A stretch of DNA of 64,000 nucleotides from NCBI GenBank assembly GCA_001899805.1, contig MKWP01000015.1, forward strand, positions 310,001 through 374,000, in the 5' to 3' direction. This DNA comes from Lysobacterales bacterium 66-474. Its GTDB lineage: Bacteria > Pseudomonadota > Gammaproteobacteria > Xanthomonadales > Rhodanobacteraceae. Positions within the stretch are counted from its first letter, which is position 1. The number at the start of each line of letters is the position of its first letter. Under the pieces are notes generated by a model, which saw only the letters and a program-made list of their open reading frames with translations, ran no database searches and had not been told where the DNA came from. The position numbers were made by a program, and so were the translations under genes. Below, piece after piece: positions 21,421 to 31,369 of the stretch.

Positions 21421-21978
21421 ATGCTCGACGACATCAAACGCGACAGCCAGACCCGCATGGGCAAGAGCGTCGAGGCGCTGCGCCACGAGCTGTCGCACCT
21501 GCGCACTGGCCGCGCCAGCACCGCGCTGGTGGAAAACATCAAGGTGAACTACTACGGCTCGGACGTGCCGATCAACCAGGTCGCCACGGTGGCCGTGTCG
21601 GACGCGCGCTCGCTCACCATCACGCCCTATGAAAAGCAGATGGTCGGGGCCGTCGAAAAAGCCATCATGGCCTCCGACCTCGGCATCACGCCCACCACCG
21701 CGGGCACGGTGATCCGCCTCAACATGCCGCCGCTCACCGAGGAGCGCCGCAAGGAGCTGGCCAAGCACGTCGGCCACGCTGGCGAGAACGCCAAGGTCGC
21801 GGTGCGCAACATCCGGCGCGACGCCCTGCAGCAGATCAAGAACCTGCTGAAGGACAAGCACATCAGCGAAGACGACGATCGTCGCGGGCAGGACGACATG
21901 CAGAAACTGACCGACCGTTTCATCAAGGAAGTCGACACGGCGGTGCAATCCAAGGAACAGGAACTGCTGGCCCTTTGA
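21421..21978 (+). CDS. frr: Ribosome recycling factor
   Basis: 185 residues, splitting post-termination ribosomes with EF-G. The start MLDDIKRDSQTRMGKSVEAL, the LRTGRAS motif, PLTEERRKELAK and the ending KEQELLAL are family hallmarks, and the length is exactly typical. The ATG at 21421 was chosen over a longer upstream frame that has no homology. It leads the uppS-cdsA-rseP-bamA-lpx cluster. The usual upstream partner pyrH is not present. Confidence 0.97.
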   Translation: MLDDIKRDSQTRMGKSVEALRHELSHLRTGRASTALVENIKVNYYGSDVPINQVATVAVSDARSLTITPYEKQMVGAVEKAIMASDLGITPTTAGTVIRLNMPPLTEERRKELAKHVGHAGENAKVAVRNIRRDALQQIKNLLKDKHISEDDDRRGQDDMQKLTDRFIKEVDTAVQSKEQELLAL

Positions 21979-22069
21979 GGCAACCGCAGGCCGCCCGCCG
22001 CACCTGCGAACCGGCGTGGACGGCACGACTCGAAATGGCTCGCGCGAACAGGGCAAGGGGGAACCGGCG

Positions 22070-22840
22070 ATGACCGCTCGCAACGCCACGTCGAACGACG
22101 ACGCCGGATCCCGCGAGCGCATCCCGCGCCACCTCGCCATCGTGATGGACGGCAACGGCCGCTGGGCGCGTCGCCGCGCGCAACCGCGCAGCTTCGGCCA
22201 CCGCGCCGGCCAGAAGGCCGTGCGCACCACCGTCGAATATTGCCTGCGCCGCCACATCGGCGTGCTGACCCTGTTCGCGTTCTCGTCGGAAAACTGGAAG
22301 CGCCCCGATACCGAGGTCGGCGCGCTGATGGACCTTTTCCTGAAGGCGCTTGACAAGGAGATCGACGAACTGCACCAGAACGAAGTCCGGGTGCGCTTCA
22401 TCGGCGAACTGTCGGCGTTTTCCGAAGCCCTCCGCACCCGCATGCACGCAGCCAGCCTGCGCACCGCCGGCAACACGCGCCTGACGCTGAACGTCTGCGT
22501 CAGCTACGGAGGCCGTTGGGACATCGCGCAGGCCGCGCGACGCGCGGCCGAGGCAGCGCTGGCGGGCGAGATCGATCCCGCGAGCCTCGACGAGGCCGCG
22601 CTGGCACCGTACTTGTGCATGGCCGACGTGCCCTCGCCCGATCTTCTCATCCGCACCGGCGGCGAGCGGCGCATCAGCAACTTCCTGCTCTGGCAATTGG
22701 CCTATACCGAACTGTATTTCACCGATACGCTGTGGCCGGACATGGACGCGACCCAACTCGACAATGCACTCGACGATTACGCGCACCGCGAACGACGTTT
22801 CGGTTGCGTCCCCGACCCCGTTACCGCCCGGGCGAGCTGA
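22070..22840 (+). CDS. uppS: Undecaprenyl diphosphate synthase
   Basis: 256 residues, a cis-prenyltransferase making the C55 lipid carrier for peptidoglycan and O-antigen. Visible: HLAIVMDGNGRWARRRAQPR (catalytic Asp27, pyrophosphate-binding Gly-Asn-Gly-Arg), GHRAGQKAVRTTV, LTLFAFSSENWKRP, and the late PDLLIRTGGERRISNFLLWQLAYTELYF. AGGGGG lies upstream of the ATG at 22070, and the 18 codons before it are not conserved. cdsA begins 15 bp downstream. Confidence 0.96.
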   Translation: MTARNATSNDDAGSRERIPRHLAIVMDGNGRWARRRAQPRSFGHRAGQKAVRTTVEYCLRRHIGVLTLFAFSSENWKRPDTEVGALMDLFLKALDKEIDELHQNEVRVRFIGELSAFSEALRTRMHAASLRTAGNTRLTLNVCVSYGGRWDIAQAARRAAEAALAGEIDPASLDEAALAPYLCMADVPSPDLLIRTGGERRISNFLLWQLAYTELYFTDTLWPDMDATQLDNALDDYAHRERRFGCVPDPVTARAS

Positions 22841-22855
22841 GGGCGGGGCCGATCC

Positions 22856-23689
22856 ATGCTGAAACAGCGCGTCATCACCGCCCTCGTCCTTGCGCCGCTG
22901 CTGCTGGCGTTGATCTTCCTGACCAAGGCGTCGGTGTTCGCGACCCTGCTCGGATTGATTTTCCTGCTGGGCATGTGGGAGTGGACCCGCATGGCCGGCG
23001 TACGAGGCTACCCCTTGCGCATTGCATGCCTGCTCGTCTACGCGATCCTGTTCGCCTTGCTCTGGCCGGTCTGCAAGACGCAGTGGTGGTGGCTGCCGGT
23101 GCTGGCCGGGCTGCTGTGGTGGCTGGTGGCGGTGGCGTGGCTCGCGCACCCCCGCTTCGGTGCGGAACCCACGCCCGGACACACCGTGATCAAGTTGCTG
23201 GCCGGCGCCATGGTGGTGGTGCCGGCGTGGTGCGCGGTGGTGGTGATGCACGGCGAATTGGCCTTGCCGAATACCGGCCGCGGCCCCTGGTGGGTGGTGT
23301 TCTTCGCGTGCATCGTGTTCGCCGCCGACATCGGCGCGTACTCCGCCGGCCGCCGCTGGGGCCACACCAAGCTGGCACCCGCGATCAGTCCCGGCAAGAC
23401 CCGCGAAGGCGTCTACGGTGCGCTGGTGTGTTCGGGCGTCGTGGGCCTGGTCGGCGGTGCCATGCTGCACGTGTCGGCCGGCCGCTTGCCCGCAATCGTC
23501 GCGCTGGCGCTGTTGACGGTGTTGTTTTCGATCGTGGGGGACCTGTTCGAAAGCCTGATCAAGCGCCACGCCGGGGTGAAGGATTCCGGCACCCTGTTCC
23601 CCGGCCACGGCGGCGTGTTCGACCGCATGGATTCCCTCGTCGCGGCGTTGCCGGTCTTCGTGCTGGGGAAGTTCCTGCTGCACCTGTGA
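22856..23689 (+). CDS. cdsA: Phosphatidate cytidylyltransferase
   Basis: 277 residues with about eight membrane segments. It makes CDP-diacylglycerol from phosphatidate and CTP. The CdsA signature SIVGDLFESLIKRHAGVKDSG followed by PGHGGVFDRMDS is intact near residues 222-260, including the metal-binding Asp residues. The length is typical (E. coli 285 aa). It lies between uppS and rseP; dxr, which usually follows cdsA in gammaproteobacteria, is absent, leaving a 115-bp gap. Confidence 0.95.
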   Translation: MLKQRVITALVLAPLLLALIFLTKASVFATLLGLIFLLGMWEWTRMAGVRGYPLRIACLLVYAILFALLWPVCKTQWWWLPVLAGLLWWLVAVAWLAHPRFGAEPTPGHTVIKLLAGAMVVVPAWCAVVVMHGELALPNTGRGPWWVVFFACIVFAADIGAYSAGRRWGHTKLAPAISPGKTREGVYGALVCSGVVGLVGGAMLHVSAGRLPAIVALALLTVLFSIVGDLFESLIKRHAGVKDSGTLFPGHGGVFDRMDSLVAALPVFVLGKFLLHL

Positions 23690-23804
23690 CACGGAACTGT
23701 CCGCGCCCGGCTGCGGTCCATGAACCCATGCGCCCGATGTACGCACCAGCGCTTCAGGCCGGTTGCCGTATCATGGGAAGCGCCGAATTCTTCGCGAACA
23801 TGAC

Positions 23805-25169
23805 ATGAGTGATTTCCTGAACATTCTGGGCTCGGCCTGGTGGATGATCGTCACCCTCGGCATCCTGGTGACCTTCCACGAGTTCGGCCACTTCTGGGTG
23901 GCACGCCGCTGCGGGGTCAAGGTGCTGCGTTTTTCGGTGGGCTTCGGCAAGCCGATCAAGTCGTGGTACGGCAAGGACGGCACCGAGTATTGCGTGGCCT
24001 GGATTCCATTGGGCGGCTACGTGAAGATGCTGGACGCGCGCGAGGGCGACGTGGCGTCCGCAGACCGGCCGCGCGAATTCACCGGCAAGCCGATCTGGCA
24101 GCGCATCCTGATCGTCGCGGCGGGTCCGGCCTTCAACCTGATTTTCGCGGTGGCGGCATTCTGGGCGATGCTGGTGATCGGCAAGCCGGACTTCCAGCCG
24201 CTGGTCGGCGACGTCAGCCACCTGGCCGCGCAGGCCGGCATCCGGCACGGCGACCGCGTGCTGAGCGTCAACGGCCAGCCGATTGCCAACTGGACCGATC
24301 TCGGTCTCGCCCTGGCCACCGCGGCGCAGGCGCGCCAGCCCACGCCGCTGGAAGTGCGCACGCCCGCCGGCGTCGTGCAAACCCACGTGCTGCACTTCGA
24401 CAAATTGCCGCCGCACCCCAGCGACCAATCCATCATCGAGCAGACCGGGATGGTGCCGCTGCAGCGAACCCTCCCACCCGTGATCGGGAAACTGGAACCG
24501 GGTGGTGCAGCCGAAGCCTCCGGCCTGCAACCGGGCGACCGCGTACTCAGCATCGATGGCGCCGCGATCACCGACTGGAACCAGTTGACCGAGGTCACCC
24601 GCAAATCGGCCGGCCCCGACCACAAGCTGGCGCTGGTCGTCGACCGCGACGGTCGCCGGATCAGCCTGGACCTGCAGCCGCGCCTGACCAGCGCGCCCGA
24701 CGGCAGCAAGGTGTGGGCCATCGGAATCTATGCCAGCGTCGGGACCGCGAAATACGACACCGTGCTGCGGCGTGGCCCGCTCGCGGCGGTTCCCGCCGCG
24801 TTCGGCCAGATGTGGAACCTCACCGCGACCACCGTGAAGATGCTCGGCCACATGCTGGCCGGTTCGGCTTCGCTGTCCAACATCTCGGGACCGATTTCCA
24901 TCGCGCAGTACGCCCAGACCTCGGCGGAAATGGGCCCGGCGTGGTTCCTGTATTTCCTCGGCATCATCTCGCTCAGCCTCGGCGTGATGAACCTGCTGCC
25001 GATCCCGGTGCTCGACGGAGGCCACCTGCTCTATTACCTGATCGAATTGGTCAAGGGCAGCCCCTTGTCCGAACGCGCGATGGCGGCCGGCCAATACATG
25101 GGCATGGCGCTGCTGGTGATGTTGATGGGGCTGGCCTTCTACAACGACATCCTGCGCATCCTGTCATGA
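23805..25169 (+). CDS. rseP: Site-2 RIP zinc metalloprotease RseP
   Basis: 454 residues, inner-membrane protease that cleaves anti-sigma factors such as RseA within the membrane. HEFGH at residues 25-29 in the first membrane segment, the second metal motif NLLPIPVLDGG near 396-406, and two PDZ domains (about 125-200 and 215-300, each with G-D-R-V-L-S) are seen. The length matches E. coli RseP (450 aa). The ATG at 23805 starts the conserved MSDFLNILGSAWW. It lies upstream of bamA, as is usual, so the sigmaE outer-membrane stress response and outer-membrane assembly are linked by position. Confidence 0.96.
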   Translation: MSDFLNILGSAWWMIVTLGILVTFHEFGHFWVARRCGVKVLRFSVGFGKPIKSWYGKDGTEYCVAWIPLGGYVKMLDAREGDVASADRPREFTGKPIWQRILIVAAGPAFNLIFAVAAFWAMLVIGKPDFQPLVGDVSHLAAQAGIRHGDRVLSVNGQPIANWTDLGLALATAAQARQPTPLEVRTPAGVVQTHVLHFDKLPPHPSDQSIIEQTGMVPLQRTLPPVIGKLEPGGAAEASGLQPGDRVLSIDGAAITDWNQLTEVTRKSAGPDHKLALVVDRDGRRISLDLQPRLTSAPDGSKVWAIGIYASVGTAKYDTVLRRGPLAAVPAAFGQMWNLTATTVKMLGHMLAGSASLSNISGPISIAQYAQTSAEMGPAWFLYFLGIISLSLGVMNLLPIPVLDGGHLLYYLIELVKGSPLSERAMAAGQYMGMALLVMLMGLAFYNDILRILS

Positions 25170-25313
25170 AGGCCGGGCCTGTACCGATGCTGCATCCACG
25201 CCGCGGCAGCGGGTTTCACGCCCGTGCCGTTTGATCCACGCCGCTTTCCCGTGCGCGGCCGCGCCTGTACGATGCACGGTTTGCGTGGCAATCCCCGAGT
25301 CCTGGAACCGACG

Positions 25314-27728
25314 ATGAAGCGAGTCGCCGCACTGATCCTGTTCGCCGCCCTCTCCGCACCCGTGGCGGCGTATGCCTTCCAGCCGTTCACGGTCAGCGAC
25401 ATCCGCATCGAGGGCCTGCAGCGCATCGCCGCCGGCACGGTGCTGAGCTACCTGCCGGTCGAACCCGGCCAGACCATGACCGACGCCACCGCGCAAAAGG
25501 CCATCCAGGACCTGTTCAAGACCGGCTTCTTCAACGACGTGCAACTGGAGCGCCAGGGCGACATCCTGATCGTGAAGGTGACCGAGCGCCCGTCGATCGC
25601 CAGCCTGACCGTGCACGGCAACAAGGACATCAAGACCGACCAGCTGATGAAGGGCCTGAAATCGGCCGGCCTCGCCGAAGGCCAGACCTTCGACCGCCTG
25701 ACCCTGGACCAGCTGCGCCAGCAACTGGTGGCGCAGTACAACGACCGCGGCAAGTACAACGTCGAGGTCGAACCGCACGTCACCAACCTCGACCGCAACC
25801 GCGTTGCCATCGACATCGAGATCAAGGAAGGCAAGGCCGCCAAGATCCAGGAAATCAACATCGTCGGCAACCATTCGTTCACCGACAGCCAGATCCGCGA
25901 CGACTGGGAATCGGGCACGCCGAACTGGACCTCGTGGTACTCCAACAACGACCAGTATTCGCGCGAAAAACTCTCGGGCGACCTGACCAAGCTGGCCTCG
26001 TACTACCTCAATCGCGGCTACGCCGATTTCAACATCAACTCGGCGCAGGTCACCATCAGCCCGAACAAGCGCAACATCTACATCGCCGCGGGCATCCACG
26101 AAGGCGAGATCTTCAAGATCTCCGACATCCACCTGCTCGGCACCCTGATCCTGCCCGAAGACGCCCTGCGCAGGGTGCTGCGCATCAAGCCCGGCGAGGT
26201 GTTCGACCGCCACAGCATCGAGTTGTCGTCGGACGCGATCACCGACGTGCTCTCCAACATCGGTTATGCCTTCGCCAAGGTCTCGCCGGTCCCGAAGGTG
26301 GACGAGAACACCCGCACGGTCGACCTCACCTTCTTCGTCGACCCGGGCCCGCGCGTGTACGTGCGCCGCATCAACTTCAAGGGCAACACCAGCACCCAGG
26401 ACCAGATCCTGCGCCGCGAGATGCGCCAGTACGAGGGCGCCTGGTATTCGCAGGCCGCGATCGACCGTTCCAAGGTGCGCCTGCAGCGCCTCGGCTTTTT
26501 CAGGGACGTCAACATCGACACCGCCAAGGTGCCGGGCACCACCGACCAGGTCGACCTCAACGTCAAGGTCACCGAGGAGTCCTCGGGCCAGTTCCAGTTC
26601 GGCGTCGGCTACTCGCAGGTGTCCGGCATCATCCTCAGCACCTCGATTTCGAACAACAACTTCCTCGGCACTGGCAACAGCGTTTCGGCGACGTTCCAGA
26701 AGAGCCTGTTCCTGAAGCAATACACGGTTTCGTTCTTCGACCCCTACCTCACCGACAGCGGCATCGGCATCGGCTACAACGCCAGCGTGCTGAAGTTGAA
26801 CCAGGCCGAGCAGAACATCGCCTCGTTCCTTTCCGACACCGATTCGTTCTCGACCTACCTCAGCTTCCCGATCAGCGAAACCGACAGCATCAACGCCGGC
26901 ATCGGCATCAACAAGACCAAGCTGGACCTGATCCCCGGCTACACGCCGCAGGTGTTCTTCGACCAGATCTTCAAGATCGGCCACTACACCATCCACAGCA
27001 CGCCGCTGACCCTGTCCTATTCGCATGACACGCTCAACAAGTTCTTCAAGCCGACCCGCGGCGGCCTGCAGCAGATCAGCGCCGAAATCGGCCTGCCCGG
27101 CGGCACCGTGCCGTACTACAAGCTGACCCTCGCCACCAGCGACTATTTCGAATTGCCGCTGGGCTTCGTCGGGCACGTGTCGGGCACCCTGGGTTACGGC
27201 AAGGCCTATTCCAAGGACATCGCGGTGCAATATGCCGACGCCGAGGGCAACATCCGCACGATGTCGTTCCCGTTCTTCCAGAACTACTACGCGGGCGGCG
27301 TGCGCGACGTGCGCGGCTTCCAGGACAACACCCTGGGCCCGCGCATCTGTTCGGGCCTGATTACCGCCAGCGGCCAACCCGACCCCACCGCGATCGCGAC
27401 CAGTGGTGGCAATTGCCTCGGCGGCAGCTCCTACCGCCCGCAACCGGTCGGCGGCGCCTTCAAGGTGCTGGGCAGCGCCGAACTGGTGTTGCCGTTCTTC
27501 AAGGACAACAACAAGGCGCGCATCTCGCTGTTCGCCGACACGGGCAACGTGTATTCGAGCTTCGGCGCCTTCCAGGCCTCGGACCTGCGCGCTTCGGTCG
27601 GCATCTCGCTGCAATGGATCGCCCCGGTCGGTCCGATCGTGATCAACCTCGCCCAGCCCGTGCGCGACAAGCCCGGCGACAAGCCGTACGAGGAACGGTT
27701 GCAGTTCTATTTCGGCCGCACGTTTTGA
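25314..27728 (+). CDS. bamA: Outer membrane protein assembly factor BamA
   Basis: 804 residues. A signal peptide (MKRVAALILFAALSAPVAAYA) is followed by five POTRA domains (about 24-425; the first begins FTVSDIRIEGLQR) and a 16-strand barrel ending in the C-terminal Phe (YFGRTF). The substrate-folding loop 6 motif VRGF is present in VRDVRGFQDNTLGPR. BamA inserts beta-barrel proteins into the outer membrane. A pair of cysteines (CSGL...CLGGSS) lies in the following extracellular loop, as in E. coli. The ATG at 25314 precedes the signal peptide. skp normally follows; here two hairpin repeats do. Confidence 0.97.
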   Translation: MKRVAALILFAALSAPVAAYAFQPFTVSDIRIEGLQRIAAGTVLSYLPVEPGQTMTDATAQKAIQDLFKTGFFNDVQLERQGDILIVKVTERPSIASLTVHGNKDIKTDQLMKGLKSAGLAEGQTFDRLTLDQLRQQLVAQYNDRGKYNVEVEPHVTNLDRNRVAIDIEIKEGKAAKIQEINIVGNHSFTDSQIRDDWESGTPNWTSWYSNNDQYSREKLSGDLTKLASYYLNRGYADFNINSAQVTISPNKRNIYIAAGIHEGEIFKISDIHLLGTLILPEDALRRVLRIKPGEVFDRHSIELSSDAITDVLSNIGYAFAKVSPVPKVDENTRTVDLTFFVDPGPRVYVRRINFKGNTSTQDQILRREMRQYEGAWYSQAAIDRSKVRLQRLGFFRDVNIDTAKVPGTTDQVDLNVKVTEESSGQFQFGVGYSQVSGIILSTSISNNNFLGTGNSVSATFQKSLFLKQYTVSFFDPYLTDSGIGIGYNASVLKLNQAEQNIASFLSDTDSFSTYLSFPISETDSINAGIGINKTKLDLIPGYTPQVFFDQIFKIGHYTIHSTPLTLSYSHDTLNKFFKPTRGGLQQISAEIGLPGGTVPYYKLTLATSDYFELPLGFVGHVSGTLGYGKAYSKDIAVQYADAEGNIRTMSFPFFQNYYAGGVRDVRGFQDNTLGPRICSGLITASGQPDPTAIATSGGNCLGGSSYRPQPVGGAFKVLGSAELVLPFFKDNNKARISLFADTGNVYSSFGAFQASDLRASVGISLQWIAPVGPIVINLAQPVRDKPGDKPYEERLQFYFGRTF

Positions 27729-27732
27729 TTTC

Positions 27733-27777
27733 CCCTCTCCCTCCGGGAGAGGGTGGCGCGAAGCGCCGGGTGAGGGT
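27733..27777 (+). repeat. Bipartite hairpin repeat, family A, forward orientation
   Basis: CCCTCTCCC-TCC-GGGAGAGGG, then GGCGC-GAA-GCGCC, then GGGTGAGGGT. It begins 4 bp after the bamA stop and faces the copy at 27810-27845, a head-to-head pair like that at 375-521. Confidence 0.88.
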
Positions 27778-27809
27778 TCGAATCGCATTCAAGCTGCCTT
27801 GGGTACCGT

Positions 27810-27845
27810 ACCCTCACCCCAACCCCTCTCCCGGAGGGAGAGGGG
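27810..27845 (-). repeat. Bipartite hairpin repeat, family A, reverse orientation
   Basis: ACCCTCACCCC followed by CCCCTCTCCC-GGA-GGGAGAGGGG, with the small middle hairpin missing. It ends 40 bp before lpxD. Together with the previous copy it fills the place where skp is expected between bamA and lpxD. Confidence 0.86.
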
Positions 27846-27885
27846 CCCAAGAGCGTCTCTCACACTCCACTGTTCGACGGGGCGA

Positions 27886-28932
27886 ATGGAACGATCAACC
27901 GGCTATCGCATCGACGAACTTGCACGGCGCTTCGGACTCGAAGCGCGCGGCGACGCGACGCGCGTGATCCGCGGCGTCGCGCCGCTGAGGCGCGCGCAAG
28001 GCGACCAACTGGCGTTCCTCGCCCACCCGCGCTACGCCGTGGACCTCGCGCACACGCAGGCCGGCGTGGTCGTGTTGCGTGCCGAACACGCCGATGCAAG
28101 CCCGGTGCCGGCGCTGGTCACCAAGGACCCTTACCTCGCCTACGCGCGGCTCGCCGCGCTGTTCGAGAACGTTCCCCCGCCCGCACCCGGTGTCCACCCG
28201 ACAGCCATCGTCGCCGCCGACGCCAAGGTCGATCCGTCCGCCAGCGTCGGGCCTTGTTGCGTGATCGAACCCGGCGCGACCGTCGCCGCCGGTGCGACGC
28301 TCGGGCCACACTGCGTGATCGGTGCGGATTGCACGGTGGGCGCCCAGTCGCGGCTCGGCGCGCGCGTCACGCTGGTCGTGCGCGTGGCGCTCGGCAAGCG
28401 CGTGCTGATCCACGCCGGCGCCGTGCTGGGCGCAGACGGTTTCGGCCTGGCACGCGATCGGGACGGCTGGGTCAAGGTGCCGCAACTCGGCGGCGTGCGC
28501 GTGGGCGACGACTGCGAAATCGGCGCCAACACCACTATCGACCGCGGTGCGCTGGAAGACACGGTGCTGGAAGAAGACGTGCGCCTCGACAACCAGATCC
28601 AGATCGCGCACAACGTCCGCATCGGCGCGCACAGCGCCCTGGCAGGTTGCGCGGCCGTGGCCGGCAGCGCGACGATCGGCCGCGATTGCCTGATCGGCGG
28701 CGGCGCCGGCGTGCTGGGCCATCTCGACATCGCGGATGGCGTTACCATCACGGCGATGACCCTGGTGACCCATTCGATCCGCAAGGCCGGCGTGTATTCT
28801 TCGGGTGCGCCGGTCGAGGAAAACCGCGCGTGGCGCCGCAATGCCGCGCGGATGCGCCAGCTCGATGGCATGGCCCGCCGCATCGCCGCGCTGGAAAAGC
28901 AGTTGCAAGCACTGATCAAGGAACGTAGTTGA
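27886..28932 (+). CDS. lpxD: UDP-3-O-(3-hydroxyacyl)glucosamine N-acyltransferase
   Basis: 348 residues, third enzyme of lipid A synthesis. An N-terminal uridine-binding domain (about 1-100) is followed by left-handed beta-helix hexapeptide repeats (about 105-300) and a C-terminal helix. The catalytic His lies in [14 protein letters not shown]. The ATG at 27886 begins [18 protein letters not shown]; the frame upstream runs through a repeat. The stop overlaps the fabZ start by one base (TGATG). Confidence 0.96.
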   Translation: MERSTGYRIDELARRFGLEARGDATRVIRGVAPLRRAQGDQLAFLAHPRYAVDLAHTQAGVVVLRAEHADASPVPALVTKDPYLAYARLAALFENVPPPAPGVHPTAIVAADAKVDPSASVGPCCVIEPGATVAAGATLGPHCVIGADCTVGAQSRLGARVTLVVRVALGKRVLIHAGAVLGADGFGLARDRDGWVKVPQLGGVRVGDDCEIGANTTIDRGALEDTVLEEDVRLDNQIQIAHNVRIGAHSALAGCAAVAGSATIGRDCLIGGGAGVLGHLDIADGVTITAMTLVTHSIRKAGVYSSGAPVEENRAWRRNAARMRQLDGMARRIAALEKQLQALIKERS

Positions 28933-29399
28933 TGAACGATCCCGCTACTCCCGTGAACCTGCCCGTCGATGCCGAGCGCATCGCGGCCATCCTGCCGCAC
29001 CGCTACCCGTTCCTGCTGGTCGACCGGGTCATCGATTTCACGCCCGGCAAGAACATCGTCGCAATCAAGAACGTCACCCTCAACGAGCCGTTCTTCCAGG
29101 GCCACTTCCCAGGCCATCCGGTGATGCCGGGGGTGTTGATCGTCGAGGCGCTGGCGCAGGCATCCGGCCTGCTGATCGGGTTGTCGGGCACGCACGCCAA
29201 CAAGGACGACCGCATCTTTTACCTCGCCAAGGTCGACAACGCCCGCTTCCTCAAGCCGGTCGTGCCGGGCGACCAGTTGCGCCTCGAAGTGCAACTGAAG
29301 CGCCTGCTTCGCGGCATGGGGCTGTTCACCGCGCGCGCGGTCGTGGACGGCAAGGACGCCGCCACCTGCGAACTGATGTGCGCGGAAACCACGCGGTGA
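28932..29399 (+). CDS. fabZ: 3-hydroxyacyl-[acyl-carrier-protein] dehydratase FabZ
   Basis: 155 residues, a hot-dog-fold dehydratase of fatty-acid elongation. The active-site helix region [19 protein letters not shown] holds the catalytic His and Glu. The N-terminal [13 protein letters not shown] is the family hallmark. It is coupled to lpxD (TGATG) and to lpxA (GTGA), so fatty acid and lipid A genes are translated as one unit. Confidence 0.97.
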   Translation: MNDPATPVNLPVDAERIAAILPHRYPFLLVDRVIDFTPGKNIVAIKNVTLNEPFFQGHFPGHPVMPGVLIVEALAQASGLLIGLSGTHANKDDRIFYLAKVDNARFLKPVVPGDQLRLEVQLKRLLRGMGLFTARAVVDGKDAATCELMCAETTR

Positions 29400-30184
29400 G
29401 CGCGGTTGGCCCCAATGTCCATCCGAGCGCGATCGTCGATCCGGGCGCGCGGCTTGCCGACGACATCAGCGTCGGACCGTTCGCGGTCATCGCCGCCGAA
29501 GTCGAGATCGGACCGGGCAGCCGGGTCGGCGCGCACGCCTTGATCCAGGGGCCGACCCGGATCGGGCGCGACAACCACATCCATGCCTACGCCGCGATCG
29601 GCGGCGACCCGCAGGACAAGAAATACCGGGGCGAGCGCAGCGAGCTGGTGATCGGCGACGGCAATACCTTCCACGAATTCGTCACCATCAACCGCGGCAC
29701 CGGCGAAGGCGGCGGCGCCACCCGCATCGGCGACGACAACTGGATCATGGCCTACGCGCACGTCGCCCACGACTGCCACATCGGCAGCCACACCATCTTC
29801 GCCAACAACGCCACGCTGGCCGGCCACGTCGAAGTGGGCGACCACGTGGTGCTGGGCGGCTTCGCGGGCGTGCACCAGTTCTGCAAGATCGGCGCGCACG
29901 CGTTCGCGGCGATGTATTCGGCGATCAACCGCGACGTGCCTCCGTTCATCTATGTCGCCGGCCAGTTCGCGGAGCCGCGCGGCGTGAATGCCGAAGGCCT
30001 GAAGCGGCGCGGTTTCGACGCCTCGCGCATCGCCGCGATCAAGCGCGCCTACCGCACCCTGTACATGTCGCACAAGACGCTGGAAGAGGCGCGCGCTGCG
30101 CTTGCCGAACAGGCCGGCGACAGCGAAGACGTGCGTGCGTTCTGCGATTTCATCGACCGCAGCGAACGGTCGCTGGTGCGATGA
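29396..30184 (+). CDS. lpxA: UDP-N-acetylglucosamine O-acyltransferase LpxA
   Basis: 262 residues, first enzyme of lipid A synthesis (E. coli 262 aa). Hexapeptide-repeat beta-helix (about 1-190) with the catalytic His in [16 protein letters not shown] and a helical C-terminal domain. I chose the GTG at 29396, which gives [19 protein letters not shown], the family N-terminus, and overlaps the fabZ stop by 4 bp. A GTG at 29378 would add six unconserved residues. Confidence 0.96.
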   Translation: MSAVGPNVHPSAIVDPGARLADDISVGPFAVIAAEVEIGPGSRVGAHALIQGPTRIGRDNHIHAYAAIGGDPQDKKYRGERSELVIGDGNTFHEFVTINRGTGEGGGATRIGDDNWIMAYAHVAHDCHIGSHTIFANNATLAGHVEVGDHVVLGGFAGVHQFCKIGAHAFAAMYSAINRDVPPFIYVAGQFAEPRGVNAEGLKRRGFDASRIAAIKRAYRTLYMSHKTLEEARAALAEQAGDSEDVRAFCDFIDRSERSLVR

Positions 30185-31369
30185 ATGGCCATGTCGGGGG
30201 GCATGCCGCTGTTCGCGCTGGTCGCCGGTGAGGATTCGGGCGACCAACTCGGCGCCGACCTGATCGAAGCATTGCGCGCACGCTTTCCGCAGGCGCGTTT
30301 CGTGGGCGTCGGCGGTCCGCGCATGCGTGCGGCCGGCTTCGACGCCTGGCACGACACGGGCGCGCTGTCCGTGATGGGCCTCGTCGAGGTCCTGCGCCAC
30401 CTGCCGCGCCTGCTGCGGCTGCGCGCCTCGCTGGCGAAACGATTGCTCGAACTGAAGCCGGATGTCTTCATCGGCATCGACGCACCGGACTTCAACCTCG
30501 GCCTCGAGCGGAAATTGAAGCAGGCCGGCATCCGCACCGTGCACTACGTCAGCCCATCGGTCTGGGCCTGGCGCGAACACCGCGTGGAGAAAATCGCGCA
30601 GGCGGCGGACGTGGTGCTGTGCCTGTTCCCGATGGAACCCGCGATCTACGCGAGGCACGGCGCCAACGCACGCTTCGTCGGCCACCCGCTGGCCGATCGT
30701 TTTCCGCTGGTCCCCGATCGCGAAGCCGCGCGCCGCGAACTGGGGCTCGGTCCGGACGCGCCCGTGCTGGCGGTACTGCCCGGCAGCCGGCTCTCGGAAA
30801 TCCATCGGCTCGGGGCGATCTTCCTCGACGCCGCGCGACGCGTCGCCACGGAAATCCCGAACCTGCATATCGTGATCCCGACGGCCAATGCGGCATCCCG
30901 CGAACAGGTCGAACGGCTGGTGCGCGCTTCGGGCCTCGCGGGTTGCACGATCCTTGACGGCCAGGCCCATCGCGCGATGATCGCCTCCGACGGGGTGCTG
31001 CTGGCATCCGGCACCGCGGCGCTCGAAGCCATGCTGGCCAAGCGCCCGATGGTGGTCGGCTACCGCATCGCGCCGTTCACGCATGCCATCGTCAAGGGGC
31101 TTGGAATGTTGAAGACGGACGTATACTCGCTGCCCAACGTGCTTGCCGGCAAGCGCGTGGTCCCGGAATTGATGCAGCGCGACTGCACGCCGGCAAAACT
31201 GGCGGACGCCGTGCTCGGCTGGTTCCGGGATGCCGGCCGGCGCGATGCGTTGACGCACGAGTTCGAGCGCATGCATCTCGCGCTGCACGCAGGAGGTGGC
31301 GCGGCCATGGCGGCGGCGCGCGCCATCGAACCATTGCTGCCTCCTCGCGACGGAACGGTGCCGGCATGA
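30185..31369 (+). CDS. lpxB: Lipid-A-disaccharide synthase
   Basis: 394 residues, a GT-B fold glycosyltransferase condensing UDP-diacylglucosamine with lipid X. Visible: [18 protein letters not shown] near the N-terminus, [27 protein letters not shown], and [24 protein letters not shown]. The start is ATG 30185 (or ATG 30191, two codons later). It begins directly after the lpxA stop and ends overlapping the next gene by 4 bp (ATGA). Confidence 0.95.
   Translation: MAMSGGMPLFALVAGEDSGDQLGADLIEALRARFPQARFVGVGGPRMRAAGFDAWHDTGALSVMGLVEVLRHLPRLLRLRASLAKRLLELKPDVFIGIDAPDFNLGLERKLKQAGIRTVHYVSPSVWAWREHRVEKIAQAADVVLCLFPMEPAIYARHGANARFVGHPLADRFPLVPDREAARRELGLGPDAPVLAVLPGSRLSEIHRLGAIFLDAARRVATEIPNLHIVIPTANAASREQVERLVRASGLAGCTILDGQAHRAMIASDGVLLASGTAALEAMLAKRPMVVGYRIAPFTHAIVKGLGMLKTDVYSLPNVLAGKRVVPELMQRDCTPAKLADAVLGWFRDAGRRDALTHEFERMHLALHAGGGAAMAAARAIEPLLPPRDGTVPA

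Noticed and set aside
25164..27788. Very long open frame (874 codons) antisense to bamA
   Set aside because: Such antisense frames are common in high-GC DNA. Its composition is Val/Asp/Arg/Gly biased with no recognisable domain, and the plus strand encodes a complete BamA.
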